From NCBI RefSeq assembly GCF_036898095.1, contig NC_090750.1:90047786-90111785 (forward strand): 64,000 nucleotides of DNA, written 5' to 3'. Source of the stretch: Palaemon carinicauda. Its lineage: Eukaryota; Arthropoda; Malacostraca; Decapoda; Palaemonidae. Of this stretch, positions 1-11,007 are shown piece by piece. The notes under the pieces are model-generated. The model did not search any database and had not been told where the DNA came from. It saw only the letters and a list, made by a program, of their open reading frames with translations. Within the stretch, counting starts at the first letter, position 1, and every line of letters begins with the position of its first letter. Both the position numbers and the translations under genes were made by a program.

Positions 1-1846
1 GATTCATACAACCCCTACCTCTTCTAAAACCACCCTGTACTTCCAAGATTGCATTCTCTGTTTTATCCTTAATCCTATTAATCAGTATTCTACCATACAC
101 TTTTCCAACTACACTCAACAAACTAATACCTCTTGAATTACAACACTCATGCACATCTCCCTTACCCTTATATAGTGGTACAATACATGCACAGACCCAA
201 TCTACTGGTACCATTGACAACACAAAACACACATTAAACAATCTCACCAACCATTCAAGTACAGTCACACCCCCTTCCTTCAACATCTCAGCTTTCACAC
301 CATCCATACCCGATGCTTTTCCTACTCTCGTTTCATCTAGTGCTCTCCTCACTTCCTCTATTGTAATCTCTCTCTCATTCTCATCTCCCATCACTGGCAC
401 CTCAACACCTGGAACCGCAATTATATCTGCCTCCCTATCATCCTCAACATTCAGCAAACTTTCAAAATATTCCGCCCACCTTTTCCTTGCCTCCTCTCCT
501 TTTAACAACCTTCCATTTCCATCTTTCACTGTCTCTTCAATTCTTGCGCCGGCCTCCCTTACTCTCTTCACTTCTTTCCAAAACTTCTTCTTATTCTCTT
601 CATATGACTGACCCAGTCCCTGACCCCACCTCAGGTCAGCTGCCCTCTTTGCCTCACGTACCTTGCGCTTTACTTCCACCTTTTGCTCTCTATATTTTTC
701 ATACTTCTCTATACTATTACTCTGCAGCCATTCTTCAAAAGCCCTCTTTTTCTCTTCCACTTTTACCTTCACTCCTTCATTCCACCCTTCACTGCCCTTC
801 CTCATGCTGCCTCCAACAACCTTCTTGCCACATACATCACTTGCAATCCCAACAAAATTTTCTTTTGCTAACTTCCACTCCTCCTCTAAATTACCAGTTT
901 CTCTTACTCTCACCTCGTCATATGCCATTTTCAACCTTTCCTGATATTTACTTTTTACCCCCGGTTTTATTAGCTCTTCAACCCTCACTAGCTCCCTTTT
1001 ACATCCACCTACTCTATTCCCCCACTCTTTTGCTACAACTAATTTTCCTTCCACCAAAAAATGATCAGACATACCGTTAGCCATACCCCTAAACACGTGC
1101 ACGTCTTTCAATCTTCCAAACATTCTTTTAGTTATCAACACATAATCCATTAATGCCCTTTCTACTACTCTTCCATTTGCCACTCTTACCCATGTATACT
1201 TATTTTTATCTTTCTTTTTAAAAAAGCTAGCACTTATTACCATCTCTTGTTCAACACACATATCTACCAGTCTCTCACCACTCTCATTTTCACCTGGTAC
1301 GCCATATTTCCCAATGACACCTTCTACCTCTCCAGCACCCACTCTAGCATTTAAGTCACCCATAACAACTACATAATTCCTTCTACCCAGTCCTTCTACA
1401 CACCTAGTTAATTCATTCCAGAACTCATTCCGCTCTTCTTCACTTTTCTCACTACCTGGCCCATACGCACTGACAAACGCCCAACATTCCCTACCCAACC
1501 TAACCCTTACCCACATTAACCTAGATGATATCTCCTTCCATTCCACTACTTTACCTGTCATCCATTCACTCAACAATAAAGCCACACCCTCTCTCGCTCT
1601 TCCCCTTTCAATCCCAGACACTCTACCAGACATTTCACCAAACATCACTTCACCCTTTCCTTTCATCTTTGTCTCACACAAGGCCAATACATCCATCCTT
1701 CTACTTCTAAACATACTTCCAATCTCACATCTTTTACTCTCTATCGTACTACATCCACGCACATTCAAACACCCCAAAACTAGAGTGCGGGGAGCAGTCA
1801 CTCTCCCCCCAGCTCCATCTCTTTGTTGCTGTCTCACAGGATACTT
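1..1846 (-). CDS. LINE endonuclease/reverse transcriptase ORF, open to the window edge (partial)
   Basis: Reading the minus strand from a TAA at 1849-1847, I translated every codon to position 1 (615 codons) and met no stop or frameshift, in contrast to the broken copy at 12.3-14.9 kb. Order: an APE-type endonuclease beginning LNVRGC (catalytic Asn), then DVLALCETK (catalytic Glu), SAYGPG, and [11 protein letters not shown] (Asp/Asn pair); a basic linker; then the RT N-terminus with [28 protein letters not shown] and QGGFRRGRG. The YxDD-containing half lies beyond the edge. The first in-frame ATG (1714-1712) is downstream of the endonuclease Asn, so translation must begin at a non-AUG codon, or the TAA is a recent mutation (copy 2 reads TAT there). 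Possibly a young, competent copy. Confidence 0.85.
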
Positions 1847-1945
1847 TTACAGGAGAGGGGGTTCCCAGCCCCCTCGTCCCGTCCCTTTTAGTCGCCTCTT
1901 ACGACACGCAGGGATAACGTTGGCGCTATTCTAATTGTTTTATGC
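1840..1945 (-). other. Structured 5' leader of the LINE (copy 1)
   Basis: On the minus strand the leader reads through a nested stem (TCCCT/AGGGA around GTCG/CGAC with a 7-nt loop) followed by a 7-bp G/C stem (GAGGGGG, 7-nt loop, CCCCCTC). The same stems are present in copy 2 at about 12195-12265. Self-cleaving ribozymes or internal initiation elements occur at the 5' ends of several non-LTR families. I could not fit a double-pseudoknot HDV fold by eye, so the role is open. Confidence 0.5.
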
Positions 1946-2177
1946 CCCCGTAGTATGAAGTGATTTCAATACACTGAATTGCAAAATTGAAAAATCTATT
2001 CTTCAAAATTACCATTTCTCTATTCTTAAAGAATTCTTTATTCTAGAATTCAAATATATAATCAATATTTCTATGAACATTTTGATGAAATAAACCCCCA
2101 AATTTCAAACTGAATCAACATTTGTGATCACGGATGAAAAATTAGTCTAGAAATTCCATCACTAAAAAATCAATAAA

Positions 2178-2395
2178 GGTTAAAGGTGTCCGGTTTTAGT
2201 TCTAGTTTTATAAGAATAGATGCTCACCAGAACGTCAGCCGGGCAAGCCAAATCCTCTACTGTGGTGCCCAACCAGAGCAGTGGCCTCCCCAGTAAACAG
2301 CTTAAACTCACGGTCCCAGGGTGGGATCGATCTGCTGCCAAGCGAATGCTAGGCGAACACGTCACCGCTGTACTAGCCAGGAGACCTACCGTACT
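2178..2395 (-). repeat. tRNA-derived SINE
   Basis: On the minus strand the head (about 2395-2325) resembles a tRNA gene: CTCCTGGCTAGTACAGCGG fits an A-box region and GCAGATCGATCCC a B-box region, about 40 nt apart. A non-tRNA body follows to about 2178. It sits in the intron before FABP exon 3. It is too diverged to be a functional tRNA. The assignment rests on internal-promoter-like boxes and on my memory of similar decapod SINEs. Confidence 0.55.
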
Positions 2396-2744
2396 TAGAA
2401 ATTTACTGACTCAATGAAACACGAAGAGATTTTTAAAAAAGCCAACAGGATAAACAAATACTTTTATCAAGAAACAAAATCAATTCTAAATGCCAGGCCT
2501 ATAATAATTTCGAATTTCATTACCATCAAAGCGTAGGCCTATGCCTACTTAGAAATATACTGACCCACAATGAAATACAATGAGATTTTAAAGCCAACAG
2601 AGTAAATAAAAAGTTTCTTCCATAATTTACATTCCATTCTAAATTTTAGGACTATCATTATTTTGAATTTCATCAACTCTAAAGCATAGTAGGGTTAGAC
2701 CTACTTAGAAATTTAGTGACCTGCAATGAGATACTGTATGATGA

Positions 2745-2885
2745 GATTTTTTATCTCGAGCCATGTCGTCCTGATGGAAGTTCCCTTCGGCAACTTCCTA
2801 CTGTATAATATTTCTGCGAGTGATATTACACGAGAATTACCGTCAGGTATCACGGGGTTCTAACCCCCGGAACGACTATCCAAAG
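2745..2885 (+). repeat. Dispersed ~140-bp repeat (inverted mate at 45730-45880)
   Basis: The segment matches the reverse complement of 45730-45880 over most of its length, sharing for example CTCGAGCCA, GATGGAAGTTCC, TACTGTATAATATTTCTG and the stretch around CGGAACGACTATCC. No coding potential. It may be a SINE or MITE fragment; the family is unidentified. Confidence 0.7.
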
Positions 2886-2973
2886 TAAATAAATACTTTT
2901 TCTGGGATATACTGTACATTCAATTTTAAATGCTAGGTGTATAATCATTTTGAACTTTCCTTTTTCATTTCAG

Positions 2974-3546
2974 AATGTATTCACATTTGAAGATAACGTC
3001 ATCAAACACACGCAGAAATCCGACACATATACGACCGAGGTCCTGAGGGAGTTCTCAGACGACAGTCTTGTAATGGTAAGGTTAACTCGACTGCCTCACA
3101 CTTATGTCAATAATCCTCTCTCTCTATTTCTCTCTCACACCATGACTAGCTGAATTAAACCTCGCCCATTTCACATAACATATCCAAAATGTTTCAGGCT
3201 AAGAAAAAAGACACCTCATGTTTCCTACCAGTCAGACGCCACATTTCTAAGCCACTAATATATAGTATTTGTAATTATTATTATCATTACTAGCTAAGCT
3301 ACTAACCTAATTGTTAAAGCAGGACAATACAAGCCCAAGGGCTCCGAGGGAAAAATAGCCCACCCAGGAACGATAATAAGGAAATAAACTAACTAAGAAG
3401 TATAGTAATGAATAAAAAGTATAAAATATCTTAAGATCCAAGCTACTCATTCTCAAATCTCTTTATAACCAATTATCTTTTTATTTCAGACCCTCAAGCA
3501 TGTGGAATCTGGAACAACATGTCACCGCTACTTCAAAAGAGCTTGA
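2974..3546 (+). CDS. Fatty-acid-binding protein, last two coding exons (partial gene)
   Basis: Exon 2974-3075 (102 nt, 34 codons; acceptor TTTCAG, donor GTAAGG) and exon 3490-3546 (acceptor TTTCAG, stop TGA) join in phase 0. They encode the C-terminal half of a cytosolic FABP/CRABP-type lipid carrier: NVFTFEDNVIKHTQKSD, then EVLREFSDDSLVM, then TLKHVESGTTCHRYFKRA. The 34-codon penultimate exon and short last exon match the conserved four-exon FABP gene plan. The family closes with an Arg-x-Tyr that binds the ligand carboxylate; here the motif reads R-Y-F, so the Tyr is Phe. Exons 1 and 2 are not visible and must lie left of the window, beyond the LINE in the upstream intron. Confidence 0.88.
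3270..3425 (-). repeat. LINE-tail repeat, (ATT)n-associated
   Basis: Starts with ATTATTATCATT and continues with AGCTAAGCTACTAACC, AAAGCAGGACAATACAAGCCC and GGGCTCCGAGGGAAAAATAGCCCA. It is a diverged member of the family also seen at 23.1, 24.05, 26.3, 50.3, 55.9 and 62.9 kb. By comparison with 24520-24835, this is the reverse complement of a LINE 3' end. It lies in the FABP intron between exons 3 and 4. Confidence 0.8.
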
Positions 3547-4106
3547 AGCAATTCCATCCTTATTCTCGCCATTCCTCCTACCTAACCTATGACTTTCTCG
3601 GGGATTTGCTACACCTGAAATTTACTACGGATACTGCTGATATTATTACGGCGGGGCTCGTGCCAAGTTGTGAACCACTATTCAGGGCGTTGGACTTATA
3701 GGATCTTTTGAAAGTTATATTTCCTCTGCTCTTATACCGTACTGGAAAATTCTTCCCCAAAGACCTTGAACTGGCAGTCACTTATTGCAAAGTCCGACAC
3801 GTTCCTGACTTGATAAAAGTAGAGTCGGGGACTTACAATACGAAGGACTAACGGGATTTCAAATGCTTAGCCTATTGTAGGACATTGTCATGTCTCCAGT
3901 TGTTGTTGTTGTTGTTATAGACCATTTTCTATATTCCTATTAGTTATATATACTTAAGAACTCTTACTCAATTAAGGACTTTTATAGCTATAAGTTTTTT
4001 ATATAGACACAGTATTATCAGTATAAAACTGAAACTCATGACCGAGATTCTTTAAATTTCAAAAATTGAGTTTTGCTATATGTATAATGAAAATTTGCCC
4101 TCTCTT

Positions 4107-4112
4107 AATAAA
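4107..4112 (+). promoter_or_regulatory. Candidate polyadenylation signal of the FABP gene
   Basis: A canonical AATAAA lies 561 nt after the FABP stop codon, followed by a GT-containing stretch. No other gene start lies between. The 3' UTR would be about 0.6 kb and include a short (GTT)n run at about 3900-3917. Confidence 0.45.
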
Positions 4113-4204
4113 TGTGCAGACAATTCGTCCATTTTTTTACCCTTTTTGGATGAAGCCTCAGTCTTAAGTTAACCTTATTCTTGACGTAATGGCAAAAGCC
4201 TCCG

Positions 4205-4545
4205 TTGCTTGTTTACCAAGAACTTGCGAGGAACCTCTCAAGGGAAAAATGTAAAGAGTATTTTAAAGGTCTCCCATGAAAGGCAGGGGCAAGGGACAGT
4301 GACAATGCCCTAGAGACTGACCATATATACATATGATCGCTGCCATAGACCCTCTCCATCAAGCTAGGACCAAGGAGGGACAGACAATAACTGCTGACAC
4401 AGCAGGTACAGTAGACCAATAGACTCCTCCAAACTCCACATCCCCAGCTCACAAAGATGGTGAGGTTGCAGACAATACAAGAATTATTCAGCTTAAGCGG
4501 ATCTCAAACACGCTTCCAACAGATTGTCGTGCCAGGACGGTTCAA
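4205..4545 (-). repeat. SINE-like repeat (decayed)
   Basis: Non-coding segment with GTCTCCCATGAAAGGCAGGGG, CAATGCCCTAGAGACTGACC and CACAAAGATGGTGAGGTTGC, ending in a GCGG-ATCTCAAA stretch like the reverse of a worn tRNA B box. I recall very similar repeats from shrimp genomes, but only one copy is in this window, so internal proof is lacking. Confidence 0.4.
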
Positions 4546-4859
4546 ATGCGGTGAAAAGATCTATGGAGGATGCATTGAACAGGAGGTGGAGGGAAAACGG
4601 TGGTGAAGATGACATCAATTTCAATGGCATCCAGGCTTTGTGCTGGCATGAAGGAGAGAGCTCTCTTCTTGGGTCACCTCCCGCCACTTCCAGTGTACTG
4701 TAATTTCATAAACATTGAAGGTATCGTATTGTACATTCTCATTTTCTACACCCTTCCTGTTAATAACAATATTTTGCAATAGCATTAAAAGATTGCATAA
4801 TACTACGTCATAACTCCAAATTATTTTTAACGCAGTAAAAATATATAATACAGCAAATG

Positions 4860-5230
4860 ACCATAAATGTAATTAAGCTTAGTTGCCGATGGAAACTGCC
4901 ACTGATTATGGTGGGGTCTAGTGGAGGGAAGGGAGAGCAGGTACCGGTCAGTGGACACAACATCCAAAGTTGCATAATTTTAAATTTATCTGTATTTTTC
5001 TTGACTACAAATCTGAGGCCTTTATCCAGAGTACGTATGTTTTTAGCATAGGCCTAGCTGGAACAAGGCTGTTAAAAATTATAACTAAGTGTTGGCTGTT
5101 ATTAGTGGGTGGCGAGGAAGCCCCACTGAGTAGCCACTACGACCTTTACCTTGGATTTGAAGGATGGATGAGGATGGAAGTAAAACTTAAAGGACTCAAG
5201 TTTGTATAGTTAGGGAAAATACCAATTACT
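4860..5230 (+). repeat. Remnant resembling a DIRS-type terminal repeat
   Basis: The right end reads AAGTTTGTATAGTTAGGGAA followed by AATACCAATT. This resembles the outer right end of the DIRS-like element (AGGTTTGTATGGTTAGGAAA, then AATACAAATT at 40741-40770). Upstream are G-rich blocks (GTGGGGTCTAGTGGAGGG; GGGTGGCGAGGAAGCCCC) reminiscent of the ITR body. No conserved coding part. Confidence 0.4.
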
Positions 5231-6234
5231 TTAAATAATCAATTAAAAAATCAAAACTATATGACTTAATACGGAGGGATACTGTATTAAATACAACTGC
5301 GAATATACATTTTTGGTTAGGCCCACTAACTACAGAAAATCTGTGATACACGCCATTTTCACTAGACATATATGGCATTAGATCAATTAATGAACCATGA
5401 GTGGATCATTCAAAACTAGCATCACCAAGCAACATAATTAGTAGTCGTCAATCTTTCTAACAGGTGCAATATGCAGAAAATTTTATTATTACAAGTTACC
5501 GCCTACTTACGTTTACTCTCAAATTTCATAACAGGTCTAATATCGGTCAAAGTCTTTCGTTGGCATTTCTAATTTCCTTAATTATATGCTACTTCTAAAT
5601 TTTCTTAATTCTCAACAGCTAAGCAAATACTCTGTTGTATCATTTCTCTCTCTCCAGAACTCACGTATCCAATCATTTTCATTCCTGTTTCTATAATTTC
5701 TTTTAAATCTCCCATATTCAACCTTGACTTAATTACAATACATATACTGTAACTGCTTCCTTAGTGTTAAGTAAATCTATGTAATCGTGACAGCCTTTCG
5801 TGTTCATAAACCTCAACTAGGTCATTTCTGGTCAAAATGACATTTGGGTGTGCGTTGATATAAAATTTATACGGGTAACCTCGTTATAGCATAACAAATG
5901 CATACTTACAAAAAAAATGACAATGTGGATTGGCTATATAGCCCATCGGCACTCATTCTATGTATTGTGTACTCTATGGTACAAATAACTGCTTAAAATT
6001 TGATACTCAAACTAGAATTCGCTATAATAAATGAAAGAGCGCTGGCTATTTTGACATTTTTCTCTTTGTGACTAATGGGGGCTGGGGATAGTAACTTAAT
6101 GTATTGATCGATTAAAAGGCAAATGCTATTTCATTGTCTTTAGAAAAAGTGATAGCGAGTTACTGCACATACATCATTTGCAGCCGCTTAAGGTAAAAAA
6201 AGAGGAGCAGAGAAATAACATTTACTTGTGAGCA

Positions 6235-6640
6235 AAGCAAGCTACAGTGGAGCAAAGACAATTTGGGGGACGGTAGAGTTAAGACCATTTTGGGGGGACG
6301 GCAGAGCTAAGACCATTTAGGGGACGGCAGGGCAAAGACTATTTGGGGGTTGGCAGAGATACGACCATTAGGGGGACGGCAGAGCTAAGACAAATTGGGG
6401 AATGGCAGGACTAAGACCGTTTGCAAGACGGCAGAGCTAAGACAAATTGGTGAATGGCAGAGTTAAGACCATTTTGGGGGACAGCAGAGCTAAGACCATT
6501 TGTGGGACGGCAGAGCTAAGACCATTTAGGGGACGGCAGAGCAAAGACCATTTGGGGGACGGCAGAGCAAAGACCATTTGGGGAACAGTAAGGCTAAAAC
6601 CATTTTTGGGACGGCAGAGATAAGACCATTTGGGATTAGA
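6235..6640 (+). repeat. Minisatellite, ~28-29-bp unit, about 14 copies
   Basis: Imperfect tandem copies of a unit close to GACGGCAGAGCTAAGACCAT plus TTGGGG. Units differ by substitutions (AGAGCAAAGACC, AGAGATACGACC) and by G-run length. An apparent minus-strand reading frame here is only the repeat read in one frame. Confidence 0.92.
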
Positions 6641-9600
6641 TGTAATAATATACAATGAAACCATATATTTCCCCACTGGTTACTAAGTACTTTTCATGAA
6701 TTTCTGACTACCAATATACATTAATATTGCTACAAATCATGGTTATGGTGTAAAAAATAATGAAATAGTGGAGATCTATTGAAATATGCTGGTTAGAATA
6801 GTTTTACGACTTTTGTTAAAACGTAAGATGAAACCGAAAAATTAGGGGTGGTTTTGTTTAAGTATTCATGATTAGAAATGGATAGAAATTAAAACATCAT
6901 ATTTACCAAATAACCTGCTCTTCGATGTTAAATTTGATAAATTAACATGAATAACTTACGTATAAATAAGGTGTTAATGGAGATTACTAAAAACTGCCAC
7001 TATCTTGAACTTTCACGACTTTGTTGTTTAGTGTTTACATTTACGCTAGTTCTTCTTCTTCTCTCAAAGAATGCTTGTCATCGCTAATCCTTGAATCCTT
7101 GTGATATCCAACAATTTTTACATTATTTTATTAAATTTTTCTGTTAATTTCATTTGTCACTTTACTTTTTATCTATGTAGTTGGTTTTCATCTATAATTT
7201 CTTACCTCTTCATTTTTTAAAATATATCATGCTTATAGTATATACTACTGTACTATATTTCAAAAAACTCTGTTTCCACAACATTTCCCATGTTTCCTTA
7301 TCTTGGTCTTCCACCATCTCTTTAACTAATCGTTTACAATATGATATGAAAAATACAACCCGTTTTCATGGCCAATTCTATTTTCCATGGACCATATACC
7401 TGTTTCTGCTTTCAGCCTCCATTGACAGAAAAAATGGTCAGGTACACTCAATCAGGAGGGTGATGCCTCAGAAAATTAATGCTTATGGAGATATATCTGA
7501 AAATAGAAAGACTACCCAGGTTAGGGTTCGAGGCTAGCCTTTGCAACATCACCAAAAATGTCTGTGCAATGTTTTTAGTAGCCTATATTTTTTCTTTCAT
7601 TTGTCTTGTTCTGCACATACCGTATAGTATGTAATTTCTTACCCTTCATAACATTCCATTCAATAGTTAAAAATTTCCATGTTACTTCATTACCACCACC
7701 TTTATATGGTTATTGAATTTTTAACTTCCTTCTATACCTATTCATAATGTTAGTTTCTAGTCTATTGTTCTTGCTCTGAAAAATATTATTGGTGCAACTA
7801 TATTGTCATGTGGTATAATTTCTTTTTAATTTCCCTTATATCTTAAGTTGTCCTTATCTCTTACTGCAATGTAGTAATATTTATACAAGAATGGCGAAGG
7901 TAATTGGAATTTGAAACACATTGAAAAATGAACTAATAAAAGTGGCTTCTACATATTTATAATCATGTCATAGAATAAAGTGGCTATTAATATACTGCAA
8001 GTTTACTTTGTACAATCTACATACATTGAGGTGTAGGCTAGATGAAAAGATTTGTTCTTTCTCACTGACTAGCCTGTTTGTTTGAAAAGATTCTTGAACT
8101 GAAGTCATTAAGAAATTGCACAGGTTAATCAATGATCTTGTTAAGGTAGTCTCAAAACACCTGCAGTCATTTTTGTTTTCTCACCTGTCGTTAGCATACG
8201 CTTAATCTTAGGAATGTAGACTAAGCTTATTATGATTCTGGAGGCAATATTTTGACTTAGTGCCCGGAAAAATTTAGCCCCCCCCCCCCCCCCCAATCTT
8301 TTCAGATTCTTCCCTAAATTTCCTGTTACCATATAGTGCAAAAATAAAGTTAACCCTTGTTTATTTGTTTATGTTCTGAAAATAGATTAAGAAACTTTGA
8401 GGCCACAAGAGCTCTTTTTGTCATCATCTAAGCACCCACTGCAACTCTCGGAAAGACAGATTTCTGGAAACACAAAGGGTTCATCAAGGAAAGCTATCAG
8501 AGCTGAAAAGGAAATTGAGAAGAATAAAGTATTAGAGAAAACAAAACAAAAAAAAAGAACATCATAAAATGAATATGAAAACCTATGAAAAATAAAGTAT
8601 GAGGAAAAAGAAAAAATAAAGTAAAATTAATAAGAAAACCTATACCGTACACTACTGTACTATGAAACAAGACTCGTTAATCTACTCAACAACTAAAAAA
8701 CCCAACAAGTCTTAATTTCTTCTAGAAATTCAAACAAAAGATTTGAAAGATAATTGCAGTTGCATCACAGAAGGAATAAAACTCCTAAAAGACTGATATT
8801 GATTCAGAATAAACTGCATATTAACGGCAGTACTAAATATTGGATAGACTGGGAAGATTTTAATGCAAAGAAAATTAAGAATCTATGAAAAGACTGGTTT
8901 AACGCACACAGTAACCTAATTAAACAACAGTACTGTACCACATATTATATTAATATTGTATATTAAAGAGGATAAACAATATTAAAATCATGGTAGATTA
9001 TTAGAATGAAAAATCTCAGTAAGGACACAACTTGAAATCTGATTACCAATCCTTTGGCCAGATGAAGAGGATATACTCAGGACATACTTCTCAAACATGC
9101 ATTTGCAATCAATGCCCTTAATAATTCTAAATAAGTAGTATATAATTCGTAGAAGAAACATTGATAATGCAAATATCAGCATGGGAAGATCCAATGTCTC
9201 AATTTTAGAGAAGTTGTGTTTAGTTCAGGAAACTGTTTTAATGTAAAAACTACAAATTCTTCCCAGCTGTAGCCCCCCCCCCCCCCCCCCGAGTCATTTA
9301 AATGGGGTTACTTCTGGCAAGGCTAGTCGCTGAAAGTTGAAGAATTATCAAAGGTTTGACAGCCTGGTGTAGCTGCATCACCATTACTCCTATTGGGTTG
9401 GTATATAGTTGCTCGTGGCTGGTATCTCACCCCAATTCTGGTCAAGACTTGTGGGAAGTAAAACATTAAATGATTCAGTTTTGGATAGTTAGGCTAGGAA
9501 AAATACAAGCGAAGCACAGATAATGATGAGCACACTTAGTGATAATGATGAGCAAAAGACACCAAGTACTATGCACTAAAAGTGGAAATCCAGCGTGGAT

Positions 9601-11007
9601 TAAGTCTTATTGACAACCAGAAGATGAGCGAGGTCCTCGCAGCAGTGCATGGTGCCCAGCAGTGGAGTTGCTATGGTAGCAAACCAGGGTGCAACAGAAC
9701 CCATTTTCTTTTACTATTCTGTTTATAGAAAACAGAACTAGAAGTGTAAACCATTTAAATGACAAAAAAGTTTTTATCTACATAGGAATAAATGCAGATT
9801 ATATTGAAAATAATTCTTTTAACTGTTTTGTTATGGTTCATCTTCTTGGGCCATATTTTTCCCCATGCACAAGCAATGGCTAGATCTATGTTAAAAGAGA
9901 TCCAACCAACACAGGTCTAAAGTCAGGAGGTGAGAATGGCAGAATCTGTTAGCAACTAAATTGTTTTAAGTTCAAACCAGATATTCATATATGAAAAGTA
10001 AAATTATATATGAAAAGTAGAGTTAAAAGCACTGTCCTTAGGAACACCAGAGATTACATTTCTATAATCAGTACTACATCTATCCAGAACTGCTTTTTAA
10101 GAAAATAATAGCTGTTACTATCCATCCACAAAGATTTCAAATTTCACTGCTGGTGTCAGAATGAAAAGCAATCACAAAAGTCATACATAACACTAAAAGG
10201 AATTACAGGAACCACAATACGTACAGAATTTGATATTAACAGATATAACACTTTAAATTTTATATATTAACATGAAAAGTAATCACTAGTTAAAAAAACT
10301 ACAATACTGTATAGAACAATATGAAAAATATCTAACAATTATTTATGCAAAATCGATTTTCATAGCTGACAATGAAAGGAAAGAAAACTCCGTATATACA
10401 AAATTTACTATAATTTATTTAACCAAGCAATATATAAATTTGACAATTATGCTTTTCATTAGAAAATACAAAATTCCTCTTCCTATTTCTTTACAATGAA
10501 ACCAAAATGCACAAGGAAGCAGACAAAAATGCAAATAATATCTTATTAAATAAATGACAAAAATAATTGGTCACTTTACCATTTACATTTTTGTTCATTA
10601 CAGTCACAACATTGTTTATTCTTTCCTTCACAAGAACTCACCACGGCTTTCATCACAACTACTAAAATTAATTCAAAATTAACAAAATAAAGCTGACTAC
10701 TCATATTACAGTAATTTCACTTCTTTCTCGCTCACATGTACAACCCAAAGACTACATTCAACTTTACTACTACTAAATCATATACAGATATCAGTAACAA
10801 CGATCTCCGCAAGAGCTCTCTAAAAAAAATATTTCAATTCTTTGAGAGAATTCATAACTAAAAATATAAGAAAATACTGTAATACAATCATGGAAGGATA
10901 TAAAGTTTACTTTCAGATGTTTTATGTTACTTTAAACTTAGCCTTCAGTTATCAAAATCTCCATCAACGAAGAGAAAGAATTTTAACTAATGAAAATTTA
11001 AATTGTT
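6641..11007. other. AT-rich intergenic DNA, no gene recognised
   Basis: Between the FABP gene and the SEC13 stop codon I see no exon with homology or convincing splice sites. There are C homopolymers at about 8278-8294 and 9273-9290, possibly sequence-quality weak points. A weak retroelement-like piece lies at about 10025-10140. Short AATAAA-like hexamers occur on the minus strand below 10620 and could end SEC13 transcripts, but none stands out. Confidence 0.6.

Larger units (their letters stand above)
1..1955 (-). mobile_element. Non-LTR retrotransposon (LINE), copy 1, 5'-complete, continues past left edge
   Basis: On the minus strand this is the 5' leader, endonuclease and start of the reverse transcriptase of a LINE. 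It is collinear with the copy at 12160-15225, starting at the same leader sequence (about 1950 here, about 12170 there), so both copies reach the same 5' end. The window edge cuts it inside the RT, at the position matching about 14090 of copy 2. The leader contains two hairpins kept in both copies: a 7-bp GAGGGGG/CCCCCTC stem, and a nested stem TCCCT..AGGGA enclosing GTCG..CGAC. It lies in an intron of the FABP gene whose last exons follow at 2974. The clade is not certain; the RT looks RTE-like. Confidence 0.9.

Noticed and set aside
487..1080. A 197-codon open frame on the plus strand, mirrored by a similar one at 13012-13605 on the minus strand
   Set aside because: It is the antisense of the LINE coding sequence in both copies. 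Its Leu/Ser/Pro-rich composition reflects the purine-rich sense strand; the sense frame has the endonuclease/RT motifs.
7181..7537. 118-codon plus-strand frame
   Set aside because: No recognisable motif, AT-rich, no splice context or neighbour supporting it.
10025..10140. Possible LINE fragment (CACTGTCCTTAGGAACACC)
   Set aside because: It resembles retroelement pieces I recall from crustaceans, but no RT motif can be read here.
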